From: Pseudomonadota bacterium
GTDB taxonomy: Bacteria > Pseudomonadota > Alphaproteobacteria > Rhizobiales > Rhizobiaceae
DNA length: 33,686 nt
Assembly (NCBI GenBank): GCA_023399635.1
Contig: JAEWOP010000144.1
Location: 1-33,686, forward strand
Direction of reading: 5' to 3'
Positions within the stretch are counted from its first letter, which is position 1. Every line of letters begins with the position of its first letter. The notes beneath the pieces are model-generated. The model saw only the letters and a list, made by a program, of their open reading frames with translations. It was not told the DNA's origin and did no database searches. Position numbers and translations under genes: made by a program. Shown here piece by piece: positions 16,145 to 23,939 of this stretch.

Positions 16145-16159
16145 TAAACCGATTGTTAA
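16145..16159. promoter_or_regulatory. CtrA-type motif TAAA-N7-TTAA between chpT and eipA
   Basis: TAAA (16145-16148) and TTAA (16156-16159) are 7 bases apart, one mismatch from TTAA-N7-TTAA. With flanks, it reads TAAACC-N5-TTAAG. The site is 56 bp upstream of the eipA start and 90 bp upstream of chpT. Direct activation of eipA by CtrA has been reported in Brucella, so the position is as expected. Confidence 0.55.
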
Positions 16160-16215
16160 GGCGACCCCCGCAATATGGAAGTCCACCCGTACGACAGACA
16201 AGACGGATCCGATAG

Positions 16216-16803
16216 ATGCGCTTTTACCCGACCCTACCTTTCGCCTGCCTTGCGGTCATCGCCGCTGCCCTGCTGACGCTGGGGGTCACCGGGCTGGTCA
16301 GTCCGGCACGTGCGCAAAATGCACAATACAGCGCGCAGGAGGTTGTTGATGCCGGCCATAACTTCTTCGGCAACACCAGCGGCGGGTTGGCAAAGGTCGT
16401 GGAGAAGGCCTTCGAACAATACGGCCTGCCGAATGGATACATCCTCGGCCAGGAAGGATCCGGCGCGTTCATCGCCGGTCTCACCTATGGCGAGGGACAA
16501 CTTTATACGAAGAACGCAGGACAGCATCCCGTCTACTGGCAAGGGCCGTCTCTCGGCATCGATTACGGCGGGCAAGGCTCCCGTGCCATGATGCTGGTCT
16601 ACGACCTGCCGTCGGTGCAAAGCCTATACGCGCGGTTCGGTGGCGTCTCCGGTTCCGCCTTCGTTGTCGCAGGCGTGGGAATGACCGTGCTGCGACATCA
16701 GGACGTCGTTCTTGTTCCGATCCGCACGGGTGTTGGTGCCCGTCTGGGGATCAATATCGGTTATCTCAAGCTGACATCCAGCCCCACCTGGAACCCTTTC
16801 TGA
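16216..16803 (+). CDS. eipA: Envelope integrity protein EipA (DUF1134)
   Basis: This is a 195-residue periplasmic protein of the DUF1134 family. The Brucella member EipA is needed for envelope stress resistance and is a direct CtrA target. Residues 1 to about 33 form a signal peptide ending ProAlaArgAlaGln. The mature part shows the family features AQEVVDAGHNFFGNTSGGLAKVVEKAFEQYG, GYILGQEGSGAFI, and GIDYGGQGSRAMMLVYDL. The C-terminus GLINIGYLKLTSSPTWNPF-type ending (positions 180-195) is also typical. The length is normal. The ATG at 16216 has only a weak ribosome site. It is divergent from chpT, with a near CtrA site at 16145-16159. Confidence 0.92.
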   Translation: MRFYPTLPFACLAVIAAALLTLGVTGLVSPARAQNAQYSAQEVVDAGHNFFGNTSGGLAKVVEKAFEQYGLPNGYILGQEGSGAFIAGLTYGEGQLYTKNAGQHPVYWQGPSLGIDYGGQGSRAMMLVYDLPSVQSLYARFGGVSGSAFVVAGVGMTVLRHQDVVLVPIRTGVGARLGINIGYLKLTSSPTWNPF

Positions 16804-16955
16804 CCGTTTGAATTCTAGTCCCCAATGGAATGAGTGGGGGCATGCGTGACGAACTTGATCAATCGGCTTTGCAGCATCGCTTGCTGCGACAGGGCGTGTG
16901 TGCTTAAACATCTCACCGCCCAATCCTGCGTCCAATCCGGCGAGATGGCCCTGTC

Positions 16956-18158
16956 GTGATCCAATTCGTGCTTCTTTTTGGACTGGGCTTCCTCAGTGCC
17001 GCATTGCTGGTCATGCTGATTGCCCCGGCAATCCATCGCCGCATCGTTCGCTATACCGAAAACCGCATCACGGCCACGCTCCCGATCAGCCCTCAGGAAG
17101 TGCGTGCTCAACGTGACATGGCAAGGGCCGTCTATGCGGCGGAAAATGCCCGGACGAAACAGGAGCTTGTCCAGGAGAAGGACAAGGCCGTCGCGCTGAG
17201 ACTGCAATACGACAAACTGGCCGACGAAGCGCGTCGGCTACAGTCGGGCCATCACGACCTGCAAATGCAAATTGCCGATATGGATGTGGAAGCGGCCGAC
17301 CTTCGTTCGCGCCTGCGCCAGGAAGACAGCTACATCCAGCAACTGAAAGCCGCCATCGAAGCTGCCGAAGAGGCAGACGCCGCGAAGGGTGTGCAGATCG
17401 AGGAGCTGCAGCGCCGGGTGTCGAAGCTCACAGCAGACGCAGACAACCTGCGCATCGATCTTTCCGCTCGAGATACCGAGGTGGAGAATCTGAAATTTCG
17501 CCTTTCTGCGCTTCGCGACGAGCGCGAAACGCTCCGGACGGATATCAAGCTGCAAACGACCCGGGCCAAGGACGCAGAGACCAGACTTGCTCAGGAAGAG
17601 CATCGCGCGTTGCGGCTCGAGGACAAGCTTGCCCGCGAGATTGCGCTGCGCACCGACAAGGAGAACGCGCTTGAAAGACGCATCGAGGAAGTTGCCAGGC
17701 TGAAGGAAAGGATCAAGTCATCGGCAGCGGAAGCGCGGAACGCATCGCGATCGTCACAAACAATGCCGACAAAGGATGCACCGGAAACGCAGACCTCAAG
17801 CGAATCTACCATGCTGGAAAGCCAGGGCGCACCTGTCGTGCCGGATATCGCCGCAGCCATCGCGGCCTCTCCGGAGCTTTCAGAGCTCGCAGACGACGTT
17901 CATCACCGGGCAACAGCACTTTCCGAGCGTTTGTTGAAAGCGAAGACTGACGCCAACGACGAAGCGATCCGGGAAGAACTTGCGTCGATTGCGGCAGCCA
18001 TGGTCTCGCTCACGGCTCAGGCTGAAGGCGAAGCTTCGCCGATCTATGCGATCCTTGACGGCGCGAAGGCATCCGACACGCTATCACGCGAAAGTCTGGC
18101 TGTACGCGCTCAGACGGCACTGCAGTCGTCGCGAGAAGCGGCAACAGGCCTGGCCTAA
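16956..18158 (+). CDS. Membrane-anchored coiled-coil protein of unknown function
   Basis: This 400-residue protein has one N-terminal membrane segment (about 2-25, IQFVLLFGLGFLSAALLVMLIAP), then a basic cluster (HRRIVRYTENR). A long coiled coil of about 200 residues (60-275) follows, rich in Glu, Asp, Arg, Leu and Ala. A Ser/Thr/Glu-rich linker and a short helical C-terminus of Ala, Glu and Ser complete it. The start is GTG at 16956; it is chosen because the membrane helix begins at once. The topology implies a cytosolic coiled coil tethered to the inner membrane, a layout seen in polarity and envelope scaffold proteins. I do not recognise a named family. The stop overlaps the end of the convergent methyltransferase gene by 4 bp. 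Confidence 0.8.
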   Translation: MIQFVLLFGLGFLSAALLVMLIAPAIHRRIVRYTENRITATLPISPQEVRAQRDMARAVYAAENARTKQELVQEKDKAVALRLQYDKLADEARRLQSGHHDLQMQIADMDVEAADLRSRLRQEDSYIQQLKAAIEAAEEADAAKGVQIEELQRRVSKLTADADNLRIDLSARDTEVENLKFRLSALRDERETLRTDIKLQTTRAKDAETRLAQEEHRALRLEDKLAREIALRTDKENALERRIEEVARLKERIKSSAAEARNASRSSQTMPTKDAPETQTSSESTMLESQGAPVVPDIAAAIAASPELSELADDVHHRATALSERLLKAKTDANDEAIREELASIAAAMVSLTAQAEGEASPIYAILDGAKASDTLSRESLAVRAQTALQSSREAATGLA

Positions 18159-18982
18159 AGGCGTCCCTGCGCACTGGCCATCTCATAGAGAGCGATACCG
18201 GTCGCGGTTGCGGCGTTGAGGCTATCGAAGCCTGGCGCCTGAGCGATTCGCGCTGTGTTGAACTTCTCCAGGATGGCAGCCGGAAGTCCCGCCCCTTCCG
18301 TTCCCGTAACGAGCGCCATGCGTGGCGCTGCGGCGATGCTGCGGAGCTCGGTCACTCCGGACGGAGAAAGAGCCCAGATCTGGAAGCCCCGCGCGAGCAG
18401 AAGCGAGAGAGTGTCGTCTATGCTTCCGCCCCGGGCATAGGGCACCTGCAGCACGGCGCCTACCGACACCCGCAACGCTTTGCGATAAAGGGGATCGCAG
18501 CAGGTCTCGTCCAGGAGAATCGCATCAGCGCCAAAGGCTGCCGCGTTCCGGAAGATTGAGCCGATATTGTCGTGGTTGGAGATCCCTGCCGCCACCACCA
18601 CCAGACCGGTTTGCGGCAGTGTCTCGATCAGCGCGCCAGCCTCCGCCTGCCGGCGCCGATGCCCTAACGCGAGGACCCCTCGGTGGAGGTGGAAGCCGGC
18701 AACGGCATCAAGAACCGCAGCACCCGCAACATAGACCGGAACATCCGCTGGAAAAGCGGCCAGTTCATCTGCAAGTCCGGACACGCGGTTTTCCAGAAGC
18801 AGGATCTTTTCGGCAACGAAATCGCCGCCTCGCGCATGGGCCGCGGAAAGCATGCGCAGGACCACAGTCCCTTCTGCAATGAAGCGACCCTGCCGTCCGG
18901 TGAGGTCGCGTTCACGAATGCCTTGGAACTCCGCCACCCGTGGATCATCGGCATCGTCGATCCTGATGAGGCTTGCGCTCAT
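18155..18982 (-). CDS. SpoU/TrmH-family RNA 2'-O-methyltransferase
   Basis: This 275-residue SPOUT-class methyltransferase probably methylates a ribose 2'-OH in tRNA or rRNA using S-adenosylmethionine. The N-terminal ~110 residues resemble the SpoU substrate-binding region (FIAEGTVVLRMLSAA). The C-terminal knot shows motif 1 HDNIGSIFRNAAAFGADAILLD (138-159, Asn139/Arg145), motif 2 ALVTGTEGAGLP (223-234) and motif 3 SLNAATATGIALYE (254-267). I placed the start at the ATG at 18982; the open frame to 19258 is the shadow of the upstream gene. It starts 5 bp after the stop of the small membrane-protein gene, so the two form an operon. The exact RNA target cannot be told. Confidence 0.9.
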   Translation of the reverse strand: MSASLIRIDDADDPRVAEFQGIRERDLTGRQGRFIAEGTVVLRMLSAAHARGGDFVAEKILLLENRVSGLADELAAFPADVPVYVAGAAVLDAVAGFHLHRGVLALGHRRRQAEAGALIETLPQTGLVVVAAGISNHDNIGSIFRNAAAFGADAILLDETCCDPLYRKALRVSVGAVLQVPYARGGSIDDTLSLLLARGFQIWALSPSGVTELRSIAAAPRMALVTGTEGAGLPAAILEKFNTARIAQAPGFDSLNAATATGIALYEMASAQGRL

Positions 18983-18987
18983 CCCGG

Positions 18988-19368
18988 TCAGGGAGCCGTA
19001 CCAACCGCAACGTCGGCGACGATACGACCAACGGTGAGATCGAAGACCAGGGCTTTCTGCTGGCCGCCGATCACGCCGTAAAACAGCATCTGGCTGCCTG
19101 AGAGAGACACAGACTGCACCTGAAAGCCTTGTGGCAAGGTTACCGACGATGCAAGCGGTTGATCGGCGGGAACGGCGAGGCCGCTGGAGGCGACTGGCGC
19201 GACATCGGGCCGTTGCGAGACCTTGTAGACAACCGCCGCAAGGACCGCCATAAAGCACACAAACAAAATCCCGCCCGAAACGAGCTGCAGCAGCACCATC
19301 TTCCGGCGGATTCTTTCCATTGCCGGATCAAGCGGTTCTTCCTGTTCTTCGAGATCAGGATTTGCCAT
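18988..19368 (-). CDS. Small single-pass membrane protein (DUF6476-like)
   Basis: This 126-residue protein has an acidic N-terminus (NPDLEEQEEPLDPAMERIRRKM), one strong membrane segment (about 25-48, VLLQLVSGGILFVCFMAVLAAVVYKV) and a periplasmic C-terminal domain of about 75 residues. That domain contains LPQGFQVQSVSLSGSQMLFYG and LVFDLTVGRIVADV. I recognise it as the small rhizobial protein labelled DUF6476, from memory and unchecked. The start ATG is at 19368, 34 bp from the divergent pseudouridine synthase gene. It is followed closely by the SpoU methyltransferase gene. Function unknown. Confidence 0.8.
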   Translation of the reverse strand: MANPDLEEQEEPLDPAMERIRRKMVLLQLVSGGILFVCFMAVLAAVVYKVSQRPDVAPVASSGLAVPADQPLASSVTLPQGFQVQSVSLSGSQMLFYGVIGGQQKALVFDLTVGRIVADVAVGTAP

Positions 19369-19402
19369 TGCTGAGTGTCCTTGCTGCTGTCGGGTCCATT
19401 GA

Positions 19403-20428
19403 ATGAACGATCCCTTTAAACAAGCGGAGCTGCCAAGGAAAGTGCTGGTGGCAGGAGAGGACGCGCAAGGGCGGCTCGATGCCTGGCTAACCGCTGCCCT
19501 GGAAGGCGAGCTTTCCCGCAGTCGCATCAAGAGCCTCATCGAGCAGGGCGCCGTGTTCTTCAAGGGTGCGGTCTGCACCGAACCGAAGAAGAAAGTAACT
19601 CCGGGAGACGAAGTCGAAATCGTACTGCCCGAACCGGAAGATCCTGAGCCCAGGGGCGAGAACATCCCGCTAGAGATCCTTTACGAGGATGCCGACGTCA
19701 TCGTGATCGCAAAACCCGCAGGTCTCGTCGTGCATCCTGGTGCGGGCAACTGGACTGGAACACTTGTCAATGCCCTTATCCACCATTGTGGCGACAGTCT
19801 TTCCGGCATCGGCGGCGTGCGCAGACCTGGGATCGTCCATCGGCTGGACAAGGAGACCACAGGTGTATTGGTCGCGGCCAAGAATGATGCGGCTCACCGA
19901 CATCTGGCTGCGCAGTTCGCGGATCATGGACGCACCGGACCGTTGGAGCGTGCCTATCAGGCCGTCGTCTGGAGCCGGCCGCAGCAGCTGCGCGGTACAA
20001 TCGATGCGCCGCTTGGGCGCTCGGGCGACCGCACCAAGCGGGCGGTTAAGAAAGAAGGCAGCAACGACGCGCGGGAAGCTGTCACGCATTATGAGGTTCT
20101 CGAACGCTTTCATGAGCAGGCTGACGCGACGGCGCTGGCATCGCTGGTGGAATGCCAACTGGAAACCGGGCGCACGCACCAGATCCGCGTTCATATGGCC
20201 CATATAGGATGCCCCTTGGTTGGCGACCCCGATTACAGTGCCGGTTTTCGCACCAAGGTGAACCTTCTGCCCGAGCCGGCGAAGACTGTGGTCAAGACCT
20301 TCCATCGCCAGGCCTTGCACGCCTATCTTCTGGCCTTCGAACACCCGCGCACCGGTGAAGTGTTGGAGTTCGAGGCGCCGGTGCCGAGCGACATGCACGA
20401 GCTGATCGAGGCGTTCCGGGAGGGTTAG
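19403..20428 (+). CDS. rluD: RluD-family 23S rRNA pseudouridine synthase
   Basis: This 341-residue enzyme isomerises uridine to pseudouridine in RNA, by homology in 23S rRNA. An S4 RNA-binding domain occupies about 22-75 (GRLDAWLTAALEGELSRSRIKSLIEQGAVFFKG). The synthase domain has the catalytic motif GIVHRLDKETTGVLV with Asp149 and the motif LETGRTHQIRVHMAHIGCPLVGDP. The length suits RluC/RluD. The gene is immediately upstream of rpoH on the same strand, an arrangement known in rhizobia. RluD is the best name; the specific uridines cannot be inferred. Confidence 0.92.
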   Translation: MNDPFKQAELPRKVLVAGEDAQGRLDAWLTAALEGELSRSRIKSLIEQGAVFFKGAVCTEPKKKVTPGDEVEIVLPEPEDPEPRGENIPLEILYEDADVIVIAKPAGLVVHPGAGNWTGTLVNALIHHCGDSLSGIGGVRRPGIVHRLDKETTGVLVAAKNDAAHRHLAAQFADHGRTGPLERAYQAVVWSRPQQLRGTIDAPLGRSGDRTKRAVKKEGSNDAREAVTHYEVLERFHEQADATALASLVECQLETGRTHQIRVHMAHIGCPLVGDPDYSAGFRTKVNLLPEPAKTVVKTFHRQALHAYLLAFEHPRTGEVLEFEAPVPSDMHELIEAFREG

Positions 20429-20478
20429 TGGGCTTCACCGCATTACCAACTTGTAATGATGTAACGCTGCTGTGAAGT

Positions 20479-20508
20479 CTTGAATCACTGTTCCGCCGCA
20501 CTTATCTG
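20479..20508 (+). promoter_or_regulatory. Possible rpoH promoter
   Basis: CTTGAAT at 20479-20485 followed by TTATCTG at 20502-20508 (16-17 bp spacing between hexamers) lies 108 bp upstream of the rpoH start. The left element matches both a housekeeping TTGA-type -35 box and the CTTGAA heat-shock -35 box. A GAATC CcrM site overlaps it at 20483-20487. Assignment rests on the match alone. Confidence 0.35.
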
Positions 20509-20615
20509 GCAAATGGGTCGGTGTGGGGTCGAGATGACCTGCGCCGTTTGGCTCGCCTCAGCGCCTGTCGCTCGTGAAGAGGGAGCCAGGAATCTAGATC
20601 AGAAGGGGGTGCTTT

Positions 20616-21518
20616 ATGGCCCGGAATACACTGCCGTCGATTACCGCCGGGGAAGGCGGTCTCAACCGCTATCTCGACGAATTCCGTAAATTTCCAATGC
20701 TTGCGCCGCAGCAGGAATACATGCTCGCCAAGCGTTATGCCGAACACGGGGACCGTGACGCGGCGCATCAGATGGTCACAAGCCACCTTCGGCTCGTGGC
20801 AAAGATCGCCATGGGCTATCGTGGATATGGTCTGCCAATCGGCGAGGTCGTGTCCGAAGGCAATGTTGGCTTGATGCAGGCGGTCAAGAAGTTCGATCCG
20901 GAGCGCGGCTTCCGCCTCGCGACCTACGCAATGTGGTGGATCAAGGCGTCCATCCAGGAGTACATCCTGCGTTCGTGGTCGCTGGTGAAGATGGGCACCA
21001 CTGCCAATCAGAAGCGCTTGTTCTTCAACCTCCGCCGCATGAAGGGCAAGATCCAGGCCATCGACGAAGGCGATTTGAAGCCGGACCAGGTGGCAGAGAT
21101 CGCGACCAAGCTGAACGTATCGGAAGAGGAAGTGGTTTCCATGAACCGCCGCCTTTCCGGAGACGCGTCACTGAATGCTCCAATCCGTGCTACGGAGGGT
21201 GAATCCGGCCAATGGCAGGATTGGCTCGTCGATGAGCACGAAAGCCAGGAGCAGGTGCTTATCGAGCAGGACGAACTGGACACCCGCCGGCGCATGCTGG
21301 CGAAGGCCATGGGCGTTCTCAATGAGCGCGAGCGACGGATCTTTGAAGCACGGCGGCTGGCCGATAACCCGATCACGCTGGAAGAACTCTCGGCCGAGTT
21401 CGACATCAGCCGCGAAAGGGTGCGCCAGATCGAGGTAAGAGCCTTCGAAAAGGTCCAGGATGCCGTTCAGAAGGAAGCTTTGGCACAAGCCCAGGCCCTC
21501 CGCGTCGTTGACGCGTAA
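20616..21518 (+). CDS. rpoH: RNA polymerase heat-shock sigma factor RpoH
   Basis: This is a 300-residue alternative sigma factor (sigma-32 family) that directs RNA polymerase to heat-shock promoters. Region 2 is clear (SHLRLVAKIAMGYRGYGLP, GNVGLMQAVKKFDPERGFRLATYAMWWIKASIQEYIL). The family-specific RpoH box follows as NQKRLFFNLRRMKGK (131-145), which sets it apart from RpoD. Region 4 has LNERERRIFEARRLADNPITLEELSAEFDISRERVRQIEVRAFEKV. The ATG has AGAAGGGGG upstream. It follows rluD and is ended by a strong terminator. Rhizobia often carry two rpoH genes; position beside rluD favours the rpoH1 type. Confidence 0.96.
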   Translation: MARNTLPSITAGEGGLNRYLDEFRKFPMLAPQQEYMLAKRYAEHGDRDAAHQMVTSHLRLVAKIAMGYRGYGLPIGEVVSEGNVGLMQAVKKFDPERGFRLATYAMWWIKASIQEYILRSWSLVKMGTTANQKRLFFNLRRMKGKIQAIDEGDLKPDQVAEIATKLNVSEEEVVSMNRRLSGDASLNAPIRATEGESGQWQDWLVDEHESQEQVLIEQDELDTRRRMLAKAMGVLNERERRIFEARRLADNPITLEELSAEFDISRERVRQIEVRAFEKVQDAVQKEALAQAQALRVVDA

Positions 21519-21543
21519 CGGCAGATCGCAGAGCAAAGAATTG

Positions 21544-21573
21544 AAAGCCGGCGGTAATTCCCGCCGGCTTTTG
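21544..21573. terminator. Bidirectional rho-independent terminator after rpoH
   Basis: A perfect 11-bp stem, AAAGCCGGCGG / CCGCCGGCTTT, encloses the loop TAATTC and is followed by further T. It lies between rpoH (stop 21518) and the convergent gene ending at 21575, and can serve both. Confidence 0.9.
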
Positions 21574-21574
21574 T

Positions 21575-23881
21575 TTATTGACCGTTATTCCCGTTGCTGC
21601 TCAAGGCCTGCCACTCGCGGATGGCGTCATTGAAGGCCCGCATTCCCTCCTCGCCCTTCTGCAGGGTAAGAAGCGCCCGGCGCCCATTGCGGTAGGCGAG
21701 CGGAACATCCATCCAGTTGCGGCTGCGCAGAAGCTCAAGGTTCGTGGTGCGAGCATCCGGGAAGTCATTGAGCGCGATCATGTGGAAATCGTCCGTGATC
21801 TTGGCGGGAACTGCGATCAGTGCATCCCCCCGATCCTGCTCGGTCTGCTTCATCGCAATCCGCTGAACGCTATCAATGGCACCACCCTCGAAGCCTGGGG
21901 GCACGGCAAAGACGATCTCGATCAGATGGCTTGCCGGAAGCGAGGCATCGGTGTTGCGCTTGAAGGTGATCAGTGCGGTCAAGCCGCGACCAGGAACATT
22001 GACCCGTCCCTGCACAACCGGTTCCTGAGCACCGCCAGCACTTGCCTCACGCTGCAGCGACCATGCCACGGCGCCTTCAATCGCTGTCGGTGCCGTCTGC
22101 CCCACACGCTCCTCGTAGAGGAACATCTTCTCGCCCGCGAGAGCGGCTGCATCTGCCGGTGTTGCTGATGGTTCGGCGGGTCCTGCCGGCGCCGCTCCCG
22201 CTTCAGCGCCGTTTTCTGCCGGCGTGGCAGGCGGAGCATTCAGTTGCGCCACCGATTGACCGGCTCCCGCGGCTTCAGCAGGTCCAGCCCCCTCGTCGAC
22301 CTCAGTGCCGTTCGCCAGCAGGCGCTGGGTGAACTTCGGGGTGCTCGCGACCTCTTCCGCGGCGGGTGCTGCTGCCCCGCCGTCAGGAGCTGGTTCCGCC
22401 GGAACTGGCGCTTCGGCTTCGGGCGCCTGCGCAGTTTCGGCCGGAGCCTGCGGCGTGTCCGTGGCAGGAGCAGTCGCCTCCGAGGGCTCAGCAAAACCAA
22501 CAAGCTCAGTCAGCGAGTCCCGATTGAGCCACAGGCCGTATCCGCCCGCAGCCACGATGATGAGGCCAATCAGCGCCAGGATAGGCGCGGTATAGTTGCG
22601 TTTCTTCGGTGCAACACGATAAGGCCGGGGCGGTGGTGGCATCATATCACCATCCGCATCCATATCGGCCGCTGCCTGGCCCTGATGACCGGCGGGCATG
22701 GCGTTCTGGTTATAGCCGATCAGCCCTTCGATATCTTCCCAAGGATCCTTGGCGGCGTCCGACGCGGCGGAACTGCCTGCGGCACCGACTCCAACAGGAT
22801 TGTGCAGTTCATCGTCGAATGTTTGATGTGCGGAGGCCTGCTCCTCCTCTGCCGCAACCACGTGATCGAAAGGCGGAAAATCTTCCGTCGACGGCATTCG
22901 GACAGATGATGCGCCAGCATAGGTCTGTTCTTCGAAGTGAGCTTCAACGGAATCGGGCGCAGTTGTGCTGCCGGCCTCCCCCGGCAGGTCAGGAACGCCT
23001 TGCCAGCTCTCCTGCGGCTGCTGCGGTACCTCCTCCGGCCACTGCCAGGCATCCTCGTTGACAGGAGGGGCGGCAACGGGCTCACTCGCCCAAGACGTCT
23101 GAGCCGCCTCAATGGGCTCGGGATCGGGCTCGGGTGAAACCCAGTTCGTATCGTCCTTGGCCGCGTAGGGCTCGAGCGCCGCGTCGGGTTCGGGCTGCTC
23201 CGCTTCAGGTGAAGGCCAGAGACCTATAGGCTCCGGAGAGGCCTGAGCCTCCGCGGCCGTGTCCTCCGGGTAATGGTGGAGGGGCTCGGGCTCCTCGTAG
23301 TTCCTGTTTTCGTCGCCAGCGCGCCAGGGCTCTTCAACGTGATCTACATCGGCAGATGGCTGGTAACTCTGGTCATCTGCGCGCTCGTCGACGGCATGGA
23401 CCTGCTCATATTGCTGATCTCCCGCGCCATCGAACGGCCGCTCCTCGTCAAGAGCTGCGCTATCCTGACGGGCGACATCCGGTTCTTCCGCTGGAACGTA
23501 GGCGTCTTCCACCACAGCGGGAGCAGCAGACGCCTCCTCCGGCCATTGTGCGGGAACAACAGCTTCAGGCTCATAGACTTCCGGTTCCGTCGGCTCCGCA
23601 ACCGGCACCTCGTCGTAAACGGGTTCAGGCGCAAAGGCGGGAGCCGCGACCGCTTCTTCAGCCGGAAGCGCCTCGGCATGCTCGGCCTCGACCGAAAGAA
23701 TCGCGGCCTCAAGCTTGTCCATCTGTCGATGGATCATCGTCTCCGGCGGTGCCGGCTTCATATTTTCGAGCTGCCGCCGAACCGCGCCACGTGCTTTTTC
23801 GTACACTTTTTCGCGCATTTCTGGCGTATTCTTCGCCAGACCGTCGACGGCGCGGCGGATCACCGCAACAAAATCTGCCAT
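21575..23881 (-). CDS. Large acidic, proline/alanine-rich single-pass membrane protein of unknown function
   Basis: This 768-residue protein has three parts. Residues 1 to ~75 are helical (DFVAVIRRAVDGLAKNTPEMREKVYEKARGAVRRQLENM). Residues ~75-425 are a low-complexity cytosolic stretch very rich in Glu, Pro, Ala, Gln and Trp-Pro-Glu motifs. After the basic KKRNY comes one membrane segment (~428-447, APILALIGLIIVAAGGYGLWL). The outer part has another Ala/Pro/Glu-rich linker (to ~590) and a conserved-looking C-terminal domain of ~170 residues (EKMFLYEERVG, PTAIEGAVAWSL, LTALITFKRN). I chose the ATG at 23881; a GTG two codons upstream is weaker. It lies 58 bp after purA on the same strand. No family is recognised; the architecture suggests an envelope-spanning linker protein. 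Confidence 0.85.
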   Translation of the reverse strand: MADFVAVIRRAVDGLAKNTPEMREKVYEKARGAVRRQLENMKPAPPETMIHRQMDKLEAAILSVEAEHAEALPAEEAVAAPAFAPEPVYDEVPVAEPTEPEVYEPEAVVPAQWPEEASAAPAVVEDAYVPAEEPDVARQDSAALDEERPFDGAGDQQYEQVHAVDERADDQSYQPSADVDHVEEPWRAGDENRNYEEPEPLHHYPEDTAAEAQASPEPIGLWPSPEAEQPEPDAALEPYAAKDDTNWVSPEPDPEPIEAAQTSWASEPVAAPPVNEDAWQWPEEVPQQPQESWQGVPDLPGEAGSTTAPDSVEAHFEEQTYAGASSVRMPSTEDFPPFDHVVAAEEEQASAHQTFDDELHNPVGVGAAGSSAASDAAKDPWEDIEGLIGYNQNAMPAGHQGQAAADMDADGDMMPPPPRPYRVAPKKRNYTAPILALIGLIIVAAGGYGLWLNRDSLTELVGFAEPSEATAPATDTPQAPAETAQAPEAEAPVPAEPAPDGGAAAPAAEEVASTPKFTQRLLANGTEVDEGAGPAEAAGAGQSVAQLNAPPATPAENGAEAGAAPAGPAEPSATPADAAALAGEKMFLYEERVGQTAPTAIEGAVAWSLQREASAGGAQEPVVQGRVNVPGRGLTALITFKRNTDASLPASHLIEIVFAVPPGFEGGAIDSVQRIAMKQTEQDRGDALIAVPAKITDDFHMIALNDFPDARTTNLELLRSRNWMDVPLAYRNGRRALLTLQKGEEGMRAFNDAIREWQALSSNGNNGQ

Positions 23882-23922
23882 CAGCACTTTCTCATGATCG
23901 TTGATCGTTCAGCGATGGATAA

Positions 23923-23937
23923 TTAATCAATCGTGAA
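23923..23937. promoter_or_regulatory. Near CtrA-type motif TTAA-N7-TGAA between purA and the 768-residue membrane-protein gene
   Basis: TTAA (23923-23926) and TGAA (23934-23937) are 7 bases apart, one mismatch from a full CtrA site, and lie 42-56 bp upstream of the start at 23881. Only 58 bp separate the two genes. The match is modest in AT-rich spacer DNA and could be chance. Confidence 0.3.
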
Positions 23938-23939
23938 CA

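Noticed and set aside
16820..16844. CCCCA / TGGGG repeat after eipA as a terminator
   Set aside because: The stem is only 5 bp with a long loop and no following T-run.
18988..19665. A 225-codon version of the small membrane protein starting within rluD
   Set aside because: The first ~99 residues are antisense to rluD and low in complexity. The ATG at 19368 begins the recognisable acidic N-terminus and membrane helix.
22244..22909. Long plus-strand frames opposite the 768-residue membrane-protein gene
   Set aside because: The antisense of Glu/Pro/Ala-rich codons gives long Arg/Leu/Ser-rich frames. The minus-strand reading has a helical start, a membrane helix and a domain-like end, so it is the real one.
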